A stretch of 50,163 bases of DNA, from positions 1 through 50,163 of the forward strand of contig CAKVOK010000019.1 in NCBI GenBank assembly GCA_934792465.1. Direction: 5' to 3'. The notes beneath the pieces are model-generated. The model was given only the letters and a program-made list of their open reading frames with translations, was not told the DNA's origin and did not search any database. The translations under genes were made by a program, and so were the position numbers. Source of the stretch: an uncultured Clostridia bacterium. GTDB taxonomy: Bacteria > Bacillota > Clostridia > RUG12999. Of the stretch, positions 35,144 through 43,768 are shown piece after piece. How positions within the stretch are numbered: the stretch's first letter is position 1; each line of letters starts with the position of its first letter.

Positions 35144-36019
35144 TTATCCTTTAATAGAGCCTACTACAAGACCCTTTACAAAATACTTCTGGAAGAACGG
35201 GAACACCACCAGCATAGGACCTGCCGCAAGTATACACATCGCCATTCTTGCGCCTGCCGTCGGGATTTCCGTGCTGCCGTTTACAAGTCCGTAGCTTATA
35301 GCTTCGGCACTGTTCAAAAAATCCATATTTTTAAGCATTTTTTGCAGCAGATACTGCAAATTCACCAGGTTTGAATCCTCGATATAGAGCATGGGCAGAT
35401 ACCAGTCGTTCCAGTATTGCAGCAGGAACATTAGCCCTATCGTGGCTATTGCCGGCGTAGACATCGGAATTACTATTCTGAAAAATATCCTAAGCTCGCT
35501 TGCTCCGTCTATCTTTGCCGATTCCACAACGCCGTCCGGCACGCTCACCATATAATTTCGCATGAGCAGTATATTCCATGCACTGCACACATACGGAAGT
35601 ATCATGGCAAACAATGAATTCTTAAGTCCCAGTCCTTTTGTCATCCATATATAGCCTGCAACCATGCCGCCGCTGAACAGCATCGGCACAAACATATAGA
35701 ATGCAAGAAAATTTCTGTATCTATAGCTTTTTCTCGACATTACGTATCCGCACGAAGCCGTTACGAAAAGTCCGAGAAACGTACCTATCGCCGTTGTCAT
35801 AACCGTTATTTTATATGCGTTTAAAATTGTGCTTGGGTCTTTCAGTATCATTTTATATGCCGCAAGCGAAGCTTCGTTCGGGATAACCCGATAGCCGTGC
35901 AGCGTTATATCGTTCTGCGTCTGGAAAGACGAGCCTACTATTATAAGGAACGGATATAAAATGCAGAAGCAAACTACAATCATTGCTATATTCGCTATTA
36001 TGTGATATTGTTTTTTCAT
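35144..36019 (-). CDS. Carbohydrate ABC transporter permease, LplC/MalG type
   Basis: A 291-residue membrane protein with six hydrophobic segments and the EAA loop (ESAKIDGASELRIFFRIVIPMSTP) that contacts the ATPase. The ending FVKGLVVGSIKG is typical of this YtcP/LplC group of oligosaccharide importers. AGGAGG precedes the ATG. It pairs with the permease at 36034-36972 and with the solute-binding lipoprotein at 40705-42180. No ATPase gene is near, so a shared MsmX-like ATPase is expected elsewhere in the genome. Confidence 0.92.
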   Translation of the reverse strand: MKKQYHIIANIAMIVVCFCILYPFLIIVGSSFQTQNDITLHGYRVIPNEASLAAYKMILKDPSTILNAYKITVMTTAIGTFLGLFVTASCGYVMSRKSYRYRNFLAFYMFVPMLFSGGMVAGYIWMTKGLGLKNSLFAMILPYVCSAWNILLMRNYMVSVPDGVVESAKIDGASELRIFFRIVIPMSTPAIATIGLMFLLQYWNDWYLPMLYIEDSNLVNLQYLLQKMLKNMDFLNSAEAISYGLVNGSTEIPTAGARMAMCILAAGPMLVVFPFFQKYFVKGLVVGSIKG

Positions 36020-36033
36020 GTTCTTTCGCCCTC

Positions 36034-36972
36034 CTAAAACAACGCATTGTCGTTATCGACTTTACGTACAATCCAGTTCGTCAGAATTACGAGAATAAAT
36101 CCGACCGTAGACTGGTAGAACGTTGTCGCAGACGACATTCCGACATCGCCCAGACTTATGAGCGCACGGTATACGAACGTATCTATAACGTCCGTTGTCG
36201 GATAAAGCAGTGACGAATCCATGGTTACGTTGTAGAAAAGACCGAAATCGCCGTTGAAGATTTTTCCTATCGCCAGTATTGTCTGAATTACAATCATAGG
36301 CTTTATCATCGGAATGGATATGTACCACAGCTGTTTCATCTTGCCTGCGCCGTCCAGCGTTGCCGCTTCGTAATACGTATTGTCTACGCCCATAAGCGAA
36401 GCGTAATAGATAAGTGCGCCGTAGCCTACACCTTTCCATATATTGATAACAACTATCAGCACCGGCCATTTCGACGGGTCGTTGTACCACATTACGGGTT
36501 CTTTCCCGAAAAACTTAAGTATGCTGTTGAACACACCGTAGTTCATATCGAGGAATGCCGAAAATACATACCCCACAACAACCCACGAGATGAAGTACGG
36601 CAAAAACAGAATCGTCTGATACACCTTGACGCATCTGCTCGAAAGCTCGTAAAGAGTGAGTGCCACCGCAAGCGCCGCAACCGTTCCGAAAACGATAAAC
36701 GCAAGGTTGTACAGCACGGTATTTCTTGTCGCAACCGCAATTCCGCTTCCGCTGAACAAAAACTTGAAGTTTTCCAGTCCCACCCATTCGGATTTGAAAA
36801 ATCCGAGGTTATATTTATAGTTTTTAAACGGCAGCACCAATCCGTACAAAGGGATGTAGCTGAACAGGAAAATCAGAACTATCGCAGGAAGTGCGAGCAG
36901 CGTAAGCTCACCGTTTTTCCTGAAATATTTCAGTTCCCGTAAAACTGCCGATGTTTTTTTCTTGTTATTCAT
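36034..36972 (-). CDS. Carbohydrate ABC transporter permease, LplB type
   Basis: A 312-residue partner permease with six membrane segments; a charged N-terminus, LLALPAIVLIFLFSYIPLYG first helix and the EAA loop EAATLDGAGKMKQLWYISIPM mark the LplB/YtcQ group. Its ATG lies within the last codons of the AraC regulator (8-base overlap) with AAAAGGAG before it, so translation is coupled. It should form the importer channel with the LplC-type protein for oligosaccharides released outside. Confidence 0.92.
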   Translation of the reverse strand: MNNKKKTSAVLRELKYFRKNGELTLLALPAIVLIFLFSYIPLYGLVLPFKNYKYNLGFFKSEWVGLENFKFLFSGSGIAVATRNTVLYNLAFIVFGTVAALAVALTLYELSSRCVKVYQTILFLPYFISWVVVGYVFSAFLDMNYGVFNSILKFFGKEPVMWYNDPSKWPVLIVVINIWKGVGYGALIYYASLMGVDNTYYEAATLDGAGKMKQLWYISIPMIKPMIVIQTILAIGKIFNGDFGLFYNVTMDSSLLYPTTDVIDTFVYRALISLGDVGMSSATTFYQSTVGFILVILTNWIVRKVDNDNALF

Positions 36973-39238
36973 GGTTTTCTCCTTTTACATTATCGATTAT
37001 TTGATTGTATACATATTCTTTCGGCGTCATGCCGTATCTGTCCTTAAACAGCCTGTAGAAATATGTTTCGTTATCAAATCCCGATTTCTTTGCCGCCTGA
37101 AGTACCGTCATCCCTTTTTCCGTAAGCAGCGAGGCGGCATATTCCATGCGAACCCTATTTATATATTCCGCAATAGACACGTCATATGTATCTTTAAATA
37201 TTTTGCTTATACGGCGGGGCGATATTTTCAGTTCGTCCGCTATCATAGCTGCGCAAAGGCCGCTGTCCGAAAATCTCGCATCTATCTTTTCCTTAACGGA
37301 ATTTGCAAGATACATCAGATTTTTGTCGTTTGCCTCCTGCGCCTGAACCTTATACTTTTTGATTATAAGCCTGATTTCTTCCATGATTCGCCGTACGGCA
37401 TCGTCCAGACGACTTTCCCTCATGATTTCATGAGTCATTGTCACATAATCGAAGCTTATGCCCTTTCCGAGCTTCACAATCGCTTCGTTCATGATATGAA
37501 CTATACGTATCAGGTTTTCCGTTTCATACATATAATTCATTTTTCTTATTTGTTCCGCCGCCTCCGCAAGCGTTGCGGCGATGTCCTCTTCGTTCAGTGC
37601 CAGCATCGACGAATACAGCTTATCCGAAAGCCTTTTTTCAATCGAGGTTTCCGTATTTTTCAGATTGTCCTCTACTGCGTCCTCCGTCAGAATGCAGCCC
37701 TGTTCAAAATTGAACTTATACACAAATTTTTTCGCTATCCGTTCCGTTATATCGTCTATCTCGAAAATATCTTCGGTCGGACGGCTTATGAATATTGAAA
37801 CATACCGTTCAAAATATGTAAATATATATTTTCTTATCTGCTCTGCGCAGGTTCCGAGCTTTTCCTCATAGTCCGAATCCTCCTCGGGAATCTGCACTAT
37901 AATGGCGGATTTCCCGTTTTCCACAGACACTCCCTTGCTCTTGTAATATTCTCCCAAGACCTCGCAGGCAATATTTATAATACCGTATTTGAAAAGTTCG
38001 GCTTCTCCCGGCTTTTCGTCCGTCAATCCGTAGTCGTCCATATCCGTCATAATGACAACGAAAAATCCGTTTTCCGAGAATATGGGATTGCTGCCCGTAA
38101 ACAGCTCCTCCACCTCGCCTTTCAGCACACTCTGACCGGATTTGACTATCTTCCTTATGATATAATCTTCGCCGGTCTTTCGTTTTTTCCGCAGCTGCGC
38201 CGCTTCCTTCGATACCCTCTGATATATATCGTCTATCGCCAGCAATTCATCCTCCGAAACTCCTCTGTCCTCGCCGAATATTGATTTATACAGCCTGCCG
38301 ACCGGGCTGTAGATTATCCGCGCCGCCGAAAAGCCTATCAGCATAACGATTACGAGAGTGAGCAGTCCTGCGGCAAAAAACAGCAGTCTGAGTGTTTTCA
38401 GCGGTTTTAAAACAATAGCCTTTCGTTGAACCTTAACAACATATACATTAAGATCCTCCAGATATTTTTCCGTAATAATATACCTGTTTCCGTTTATTTT
38501 TTCTTCGTACGACGGCTTGTTTTGCAGTTTCAGTCCCTGAATCCCCGGCATCTTCTCCGTTGCGCCGATGAAGCTTTTGTCATTATCGTAAATGCAGACA
38601 TATTCGCCGTCGCCGCACAGCACTCTCAGGCTGTCCTCCAGCCACGCCGTATTTATATTTACCGCCATAAACGATTCTTTCTCGCTGATTTGCCCTATGG
38701 ATTCATAAATGAAATACGAAAGAACATTTTCGGTTCTCGCCTTTGTGCCGCTCATCGTGCGCATTGCTCTCGGCGTAATAGAGAAATTCTTTATTTTGTC
38801 TTTCAGCTTCATGATGTCCTTCAGCTGATTTTCGCTCTTTTCAAGCTCCAGACCGACATAATATATATTACCCGTTTGCGCATTGTATATCTGCAGCGAA
38901 TGCAGATACGGCATAGCCGCCATAATACCGGCATTTATGCTGCTTATCTTCACCGCAACGTCTTCCATGTTTTCAGTATCGGCAGTCAGCACATCGCTTG
39001 CCGCACGGCTGATATACATGTATTCGCACAGGCTTCTTATCGAAGAATTGGAAATTGTTATATTTTGGGCTATATTGTTCATCATTTCTTCGTTCTTCTC
39101 CGCCTGAGCGGAAAGGAGAATATTCTGTGTAATAAAATAGCTCGATACTATGATTACCGTGACCGTTACGAGAAGTATTACGGACACTGTTCGTATCACT
39201 CTGAAATAATAACCTTTTTTGCTTATTTTATCAATCAT
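36965..39238 (-). CDS. Membrane-anchored AraC-family regulator, 757 aa
   Basis: One transmembrane helix near 13-35, an extracellular sensor region to about 285, a second helix near 285-310, a linker, and a C-terminal AraC DNA-binding domain (about 650-750; KISPRRISKIF, GFDNETYFYRLFKDRYGMTPKEY). This layout is frequent next to LplABC-type importers in Firmicutes, where the protein senses an outside sugar and activates its own cluster. AAAAGGAG precedes the ATG. It is the best candidate to bind the two identical promoter motifs at 43701-43761 and 47123-47183; that link is inference. Confidence 0.88.
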   Translation of the reverse strand: MIDKISKKGYYFRVIRTVSVILLVTVTVIIVSSYFITQNILLSAQAEKNEEMMNNIAQNITISNSSIRSLCEYMYISRAASDVLTADTENMEDVAVKISSINAGIMAAMPYLHSLQIYNAQTGNIYYVGLELEKSENQLKDIMKLKDKIKNFSITPRAMRTMSGTKARTENVLSYFIYESIGQISEKESFMAVNINTAWLEDSLRVLCGDGEYVCIYDNDKSFIGATEKMPGIQGLKLQNKPSYEEKINGNRYIITEKYLEDLNVYVVKVQRKAIVLKPLKTLRLLFFAAGLLTLVIVMLIGFSAARIIYSPVGRLYKSIFGEDRGVSEDELLAIDDIYQRVSKEAAQLRKKRKTGEDYIIRKIVKSGQSVLKGEVEELFTGSNPIFSENGFFVVIMTDMDDYGLTDEKPGEAELFKYGIINIACEVLGEYYKSKGVSVENGKSAIIVQIPEEDSDYEEKLGTCAEQIRKYIFTYFERYVSIFISRPTEDIFEIDDITERIAKKFVYKFNFEQGCILTEDAVEDNLKNTETSIEKRLSDKLYSSMLALNEEDIAATLAEAAEQIRKMNYMYETENLIRIVHIMNEAIVKLGKGISFDYVTMTHEIMRESRLDDAVRRIMEEIRLIIKKYKVQAQEANDKNLMYLANSVKEKIDARFSDSGLCAAMIADELKISPRRISKIFKDTYDVSIAEYINRVRMEYAASLLTEKGMTVLQAAKKSGFDNETYFYRLFKDRYGMTPKEYVYNQIIDNVKGENHE

Positions 39239-39325
39239 GATATTCTCCTTTTAAATTTAATTTTTATAGTTAGTCGAAGAACGTTGTATTTATGTGTGCT
39301 TTGTGAAAATTTGAATTTGTGCCTG

Positions 39326-39478
39326 TTTTGACAACCCTTCCACCGGAAGATATTAGCTAAATTTCGAACTACCGTACAAAGCTAAATTATCTCATTTCAT
39401 TCGATAGCTAAATTGTTTCTTGCAAAACAGCTAAATTAAATTCGCTGTGCGAATTTAGCTTTTGACAACCCTTCCACC
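39326..39478. repeat. AGCTAAATT array between 19-bp direct repeats
   Basis: Two copies of TTTTGACAACCCTTCCACC (39326-39344, 39460-39478) flank four copies of AGCTAAATT at 39355, 39380, 39406 and 39429 (spacings 25, 26, 23) and one inverted copy at 39452-39460. The last direct and the inverted copy, with AATTCGC/GCGAATT between them, form one hairpin. It lies in the middle of the glycan cluster. Confidence 0.85.
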
Positions 39479-39632
39479 ACTTACGTGGTCCCCCACACCT
39501 ACGCTGCACGGCAGCTTCCGGCGCCTTACACAGGGGAGGCTTTGGTCCGTGCCGCTGAATAAGGGTCTGCACGGACCTCGATAGGCTCCCCTGTGTAAGG
39601 GGAGCTGTCAGCACAGCTGACTGAGGGGTTGT
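39460..39632. repeat. Palindromic dispersed-repeat element (MITE-like)
   Basis: A long imperfect palindrome: CCTTACACAGGGGAG (39524-39538) with CTCCCCTGTGTAAGG (39586-39600), and inside it GGTCCGTGC (39544-39552) with GCACGGACC (39569-39577). The outer ends are ACAACCC and GGGTTGT. Elements with this core and a TCAGCTGTGCTGACAG flank are, to my memory, widespread in gut Clostridia. No coding capacity. After it (39662-39678) a weak ATTGCT/AGCAAT hairpin precedes the next gene's stop. Confidence 0.8.
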
Positions 39633-39694
39633 AGGCTTTCACATACTTGCTAATTGTAACTATTGCTCTCGCAGCAATTATTTTCTGCTTAAGC

Positions 39695-40708
39695 TTAATC
39701 TCCCATGGCGATTTCGCCGCCGCAAATCAGAAACACCTTATTCCCGTCTGTGGAGTCTGCCGAAATTCCGTGCAATACTTCGCCGGACTTCAGCGTATAT
39801 GTTTCGGTTTCCAGTGTTTTCAGCTTGTTTCCTTCGTATTCCGCTGCGGCAACCTGTATATCTGCTGCGCCTCCGCCTATGTTCACAACCGTTCCCGACT
39901 TGTCCGCAACGACCTTATCCGAAAAATTCGTTTCATCGCTCATTGTAAAGCAAAGCCTTGAATTTGAATACGTCCCCTTGTCTGCGGCTTCTATATCGAG
40001 AAAATCGAGAACGTATCTTCTTCCCTTTTCCGGTATTCTTTTCAGCTTTACAACGACTGTTCTGTCGCCGGCAAGATATGCCTTTTCGACAAGTTCGAGT
40101 GAATTGTTTATCTGCACATTGCCCCGTTTTTCCACCGAATCACGTTTCAGCGGCTTGTCAAAGACAATCGCAAGATACCTCCCCCGAGGAACGGCTTTGC
40201 AGCATTCGCCGGGGATTCCGTCCGCCGTTTTAACCTCTGTGCGGCAGTTAAAATCACCTATTATATACGAATCATTCTCATATGACGATTTTAAATAGAA
40301 GGTGATGCGTGCGTCGCCACCCTCATATCCTGTGGAGCAGGAGTATTTCTCGTTTATATAGGTGTATTTATCCTCGCTCAATGTTATCTCGGCAAACTTG
40401 TCTACCGTCACTCTGCCTGCCGTCACGTTCCAGTAGGTATAGGCAACGCACAAAACATTGCTCTTTGACCCCTTGCCAAGCCTCGCCCTCGCCGTAATGT
40501 AAAATGTATTTTCGCCTTTTCCGTTGCCCTCCGGGATATAATAATCAATCTCATTGTTCATTTCCCATGAGTTGTCGGTCGCCAGGCTTGTTACATTATA
40601 CATTCCGTTTGATTTCTTAACGTCAACATTCCACGAACCCATCGTAAAGTCCCTTGCATATACCGTTAAAAACATCAGCATAAAGGCTATCGCAAAGACC
40701 TTTTTCAA
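39695..40708 (-). CDS. Secreted protein coupled to the solute-binding protein
   Basis: Not recognised. A 337-residue protein with a signal-like N-terminus (KKVFAIAFMLMFLTVYA), a first domain of about 165 residues with jelly-roll features (TSLATDNSWEMNN, ITFYLKSSYENDSYIIGDF), and an Ig-like second part (IVFDKPLKRDSVEKRGNVQ, RYVLDFLDIE). A TTG at 40708 overlaps the preceding stop as TTGA and has GGAG at 9 nt; an ATG at 40723 would give an awkward charged lead. It may bind glycans at the surface and help the lipoprotein. Confidence 0.65.
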   Translation of the reverse strand: MKKVFAIAFMLMFLTVYARDFTMGSWNVDVKKSNGMYNVTSLATDNSWEMNNEIDYYIPEGNGKGENTFYITARARLGKGSKSNVLCVAYTYWNVTAGRVTVDKFAEITLSEDKYTYINEKYSCSTGYEGGDARITFYLKSSYENDSYIIGDFNCRTEVKTADGIPGECCKAVPRGRYLAIVFDKPLKRDSVEKRGNVQINNSLELVEKAYLAGDRTVVVKLKRIPEKGRRYVLDFLDIEAADKGTYSNSRLCFTMSDETNFSDKVVADKSGTVVNIGGGAADIQVAAAEYEGNKLKTLETETYTLKSGEVLHGISADSTDGNKVFLICGGEIAMGD

Positions 40709-42180
40709 TTGCTCTTTCTCCATTCTTCAATCTGACGTATAACCTCCGCCTTTATATCATCGACATGAGCAGCTTTCAGCTTTGCGTTGTATTCTTTTAT
40801 ATAAGCGTCGAAATCCTGCATTGAACCCGTCTGTATAATGGGTCTTGCCTCATTCGACAATGCCGAAACCTGTGTATAATACGATTTTACCGGGGTTATA
40901 TCGAATGTAAATCCGAGAAGTCCCGATGTCTGTGCTTCACTGTTCGCTTTCTGCATTTCTTCGAGTGCTTCTTTCGAGTTCCAGTCGGAATCCCACTGAT
41001 GCCAGAGAGGTCCGAGGAAATTGTGCCATATGCCCCATACCTGTTTCGAACCCGAATATACCTTTACTTTCGGATTGTCCGTGCCTTTTCCGCTCACATA
41101 ATCAAAGTTCTTGCCCTCTATACCGTATGCCATTGTATTGAGAAGCAAATCGTCCGACCAAACGAGATCCAAAAGCTGCATTGCCTTTTCCGGATGCTTT
41201 GAAGTGCTGCTTATCGCAGTAGCTGCGCCTATCATATTATCCGTTGTGATATACTGATATGAAATAAGGCTTTCCACACAGTCGTAGCCGTATGCCGAGG
41301 TGGCTTTCGAGCCGTCCTCCGAATATGCTCCGCTGTTGCCCAAAACCGCATATTTACCCGATTTTGCAGAGCTCATGAAGTCTTTTTTAATAGCTGCGTC
41401 TTTTTCTATGTAGCCTTTTTTATAAAACTCATGAACTATACGCGCATTCTCGTTGTATTCATCTCTTTCGCTTCCGAGAACCACTTCCTGTCTTTTCTCA
41501 TCGTAGGCTACCCCGCCGCCGATTGACGTAAGATAATCGCAGCCGCTGCCCGGCGTTCCGTTTTGCGTTGCAAGAAGCGGAGTAATGCCTTTTTCATTCT
41601 GCTTTATCGTTTCGAGATACGGTTCTATATCGCGTAGCGTATGCGCATTCTTATAATCAAAGCCGTATTTTTCAACAAGGTCTTTCTTGAAAACAAAGCT
41701 TGAACCCGGTGCATATGCGCCCTGCGACGGCACAGCCATTATTTTCCCGTCGAACGTTGCTGCCTTCCATGCACGTTCATCTACCTCCGCCTTGATTGTC
41801 TTTCCGTATTTTTCAATCAAATCGTCAAGCGGCATGAATGCGCCTCTGTCCACGTTTGTCGAAAGCTTGTTTGTCCAGTTTGACGTCAATACCAAGTCAT
41901 ACGGGTCGCCCGACGCCGCCATAAGCTTCATTTTGTCCTCCCAGCTTGCCGAATCTATGAGTTTAAACTTAACCTTTGCGTCAAGGCTTTTGGCAATAAT
42001 CTTGTTCGCCGCATCCTCAACCTCCAGCTGAGCCGCTTCTTTAACATCCGAAAATGCTTTAATCATATACCACGTTATTTCCGTTGTTCCGTCCTTATCT
42101 CCGGATGTCCTGTTTCCGCAGCCTGCAAGCGCTATGGAAAGCACAAGCAATGCGGATATTATTTTTATATATTTTTTCAT
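40705..42180 (-). CDS. Extracellular solute-binding lipoprotein, LplA type
   Basis: A 491-residue substrate-binding protein of an oligosaccharide ABC importer. The lipobox LALAGC-like (SIALAGCGN) gives a lipid anchor; the body shows family 1 features (WEDKMKLMAASGDPYDLVLTSNW, GKIMAVPSQGA, KGITPLLA) and the C-terminal region seen in LplA/YtcQ-like proteins. GGAGG precedes the ATG. The two permeases lie 4 kb further along the same strand, separated by one gene, the repeat island and the AraC regulator, a longer gap than usual. Confidence 0.92.
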   Translation of the reverse strand: MKKYIKIISALLVLSIALAGCGNRTSGDKDGTTEITWYMIKAFSDVKEAAQLEVEDAANKIIAKSLDAKVKFKLIDSASWEDKMKLMAASGDPYDLVLTSNWTNKLSTNVDRGAFMPLDDLIEKYGKTIKAEVDERAWKAATFDGKIMAVPSQGAYAPGSSFVFKKDLVEKYGFDYKNAHTLRDIEPYLETIKQNEKGITPLLATQNGTPGSGCDYLTSIGGGVAYDEKRQEVVLGSERDEYNENARIVHEFYKKGYIEKDAAIKKDFMSSAKSGKYAVLGNSGAYSEDGSKATSAYGYDCVESLISYQYITTDNMIGAATAISSTSKHPEKAMQLLDLVWSDDLLLNTMAYGIEGKNFDYVSGKGTDNPKVKVYSGSKQVWGIWHNFLGPLWHQWDSDWNSKEALEEMQKANSEAQTSGLLGFTFDITPVKSYYTQVSALSNEARPIIQTGSMQDFDAYIKEYNAKLKAAHVDDIKAEVIRQIEEWRKSN

Positions 42181-42249
42181 TGAAAATCCTCCGTACCAAA
42201 AAGGTCTGCCTATATATTAATTCTACTTTCTATGCCGTTTTCCCTCTTT

Positions 42250-43608
42250 TTACTGCAAAGGTTTCATTGTATCGAGGTCAAGCTTAAAGCCCTTTACCGT
42301 ATAGTTTCCGGGTGTTGCCGGAACAGTTACTCCCGCCGCTGCGCTGTGTATAACCTGTTCGCATGATACGTTCACCGGTGTGGCATTTACACTTACGAGC
42401 TTTCCGTTGTCATAAAGAGCCGTAACAACCGAAAAGCTTTTTGCCTGCGGATTATTGTTTTCGATATTTACAAGATTGTATGCATATGTTTTTCCGCTTT
42501 CATACGCTTCAAACGGAACGAACTTTCCGTCCTGCGTATATTCGTATATACCCTCGGATTCTGCGCTTATGCCCTCCGTATCGGCAATGTATACTTTCTT
42601 GACCACAACATCGTCAAAATAAATCTTGCAGTCCTCCTGCGGCTGAATAAGACAATACGCCTCCGGATTACCCCATATATAGTCTGTTACGTTCAATCTG
42701 AAACGCAGCTTGTACGATTTGTATTCGCCGTCGGGTTCAATGGTTATTTGGTCAAACGTCTTTGTCGTTCCATACCATTTAAAATACCACTCAAGAGTTT
42801 CCGGAAGCGTATTTTCAGCACTGATTGCACATTTGAACGAAAGCTCATATATAAATGGTGTTGTGTTCTTTATACCGTCAAATATCGAAACATCTCTCGA
42901 CACCGGTTTGTAATATACAGAGCCGTTCTTGCCTTTCGTATAGCTGAGTTCAAGAGCCTTTTCGCCGGTTGCCGCCTTGTCCGAAATAGCAGTTGCAAAT
43001 GTTCCGTCATTATCCGGAATTACACCGTTTTCAAAGGTGAAGTTGCAATTTTCGTAAATTTCTTCAAGCTTGAAATTATCTATGTAATAAGTTTTTCCTG
43101 AAGTATCGCCCATAACATAAATTTCAACTCCGGTTACCGGCGAATCCGAATTTAGTCTTACTTGTTGTTTGAAATGCGTATAGCTTCCGTCTGTCGCCGG
43201 TTTTACAGCCATATTGCCTGTCAGCTGTCCGCTGTGGCAACCGATATAAACCTTAAGGCTTTCCTCTGCAACATTTGCCGGATCAGCCGCAATATAAAAT
43301 TCGAGGTTATACGTTCCGCCAAGCTGTTGATTTGTCATATTCGGCACCTGCGCACATATTCCCCAACCGCCGGTTGTATTAATCTTCAGTGCATAATCTC
43401 CGTCGTATACTTTCTCGTCCGTAACCGAAAGACTTGTACCCCACTGCTGAACAACGTTTCTTCCTGCGTCATCATCTCTGAGATGTCCGCCTGCCGTTAT
43501 TGAATAATAGCCTTCAAATCCGAGGTCGAGAAGCGGAGGTGCTTCTGCCGATACCGCTATCGTCAAAATTCCGAGTGCCGCCAAAATTGCCAGTAATGTT
43601 TTTTTCAT
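42250..43608 (-). CDS. Secreted jelly-roll binding protein, 452 aa
   Basis: Signal peptide (MKKTLLAILAALGILTIAVSA). Two jelly-roll domains of carbohydrate-binding look (about 25-190, LDLGFEGYYS to YYIDNFKLEE; and 190-345, FTFENG to YFDDVVVKKV) and a C-terminal Ig-like module (FSVVTALYDNGKLVSVNA) that also occurs in the 1100- and 717-residue proteins. No catalytic motif seen. It has its own promoter with the shared motif, a leader hairpin and AAAGGAG, and heads the transcript carrying the solute-binding protein. Confidence 0.78.
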   Translation of the reverse strand: MKKTLLAILAALGILTIAVSAEAPPLLDLGFEGYYSITAGGHLRDDDAGRNVVQQWGTSLSVTDEKVYDGDYALKINTTGGWGICAQVPNMTNQQLGGTYNLEFYIAADPANVAEESLKVYIGCHSGQLTGNMAVKPATDGSYTHFKQQVRLNSDSPVTGVEIYVMGDTSGKTYYIDNFKLEEIYENCNFTFENGVIPDNDGTFATAISDKAATGEKALELSYTKGKNGSVYYKPVSRDVSIFDGIKNTTPFIYELSFKCAISAENTLPETLEWYFKWYGTTKTFDQITIEPDGEYKSYKLRFRLNVTDYIWGNPEAYCLIQPQEDCKIYFDDVVVKKVYIADTEGISAESEGIYEYTQDGKFVPFEAYESGKTYAYNLVNIENNNPQAKSFSVVTALYDNGKLVSVNATPVNVSCEQVIHSAAAGVTVPATPGNYTVKGFKLDLDTMKPLQ

Positions 43609-43637
43609 TTTTTTCCAACTCCTTTTTTATTTTTCCG

Positions 43638-43694
43638 AAAAGAGATACCACATCATGCGGACGGCTCTTTCCGCAGTCAATCAATATCTCTTTT
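43638..43694 (-). promoter_or_regulatory. Leader hairpin of the 452-residue protein gene
   Basis: Outer arms AAAAGAGATA (43638-43647) and TATCTCTTTT (43685-43694) and inner arms TGCGGA/TCCGCA (43656-43661, 43670-43675) form one structure in the transcribed leader, between the promoter and the ribosome site. It could stabilise the 5' end or act as an RNA control element. Confidence 0.6.
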
Positions 43695-43700
43695 TCGTTA

Positions 43701-43761
43701 TATATTTATTTTATCATGCACCTTATATCTGCCGCAACTGCAAAGTAAGTAAATTACTGCA
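43701..43761 (-). promoter_or_regulatory. Cluster promoter with shared activator motif, copy 2
   Basis: On the minus strand: TGCAGTAATTT (43761-43751), 10 nt, CAGTTG (43740-43735), 17 nt, ATGATAAAATAAATATA (43717-43701). A promoter TTGCGG-18-TAAAAT fits, with the TGCAGTAATTT box just upstream as an activator site. The same boxes recur at the same distances at 47123-47183. Confidence 0.75.
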
Positions 43762-43768
43762 CAATTCG

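Noticed and set aside
36965..39331. Two long plus-strand open frames opposite the AraC regulator (278 and 301 codons)
   Set aside because: They are antisense shadows; composition rich in Tyr, Arg and Cys without domains.
39355..39460. AGCTAAATT array as a CRISPR
   Set aside because: Repeat units are only 9 bp and no cas gene is near; spacing is too short for a CRISPR array.
39239..39694. A gene in the repeat island, including the 68-codon minus frame at 39408-39614
   Set aside because: The sequence is made of palindromes and short repeats, without ribosome site or protein-like pattern.
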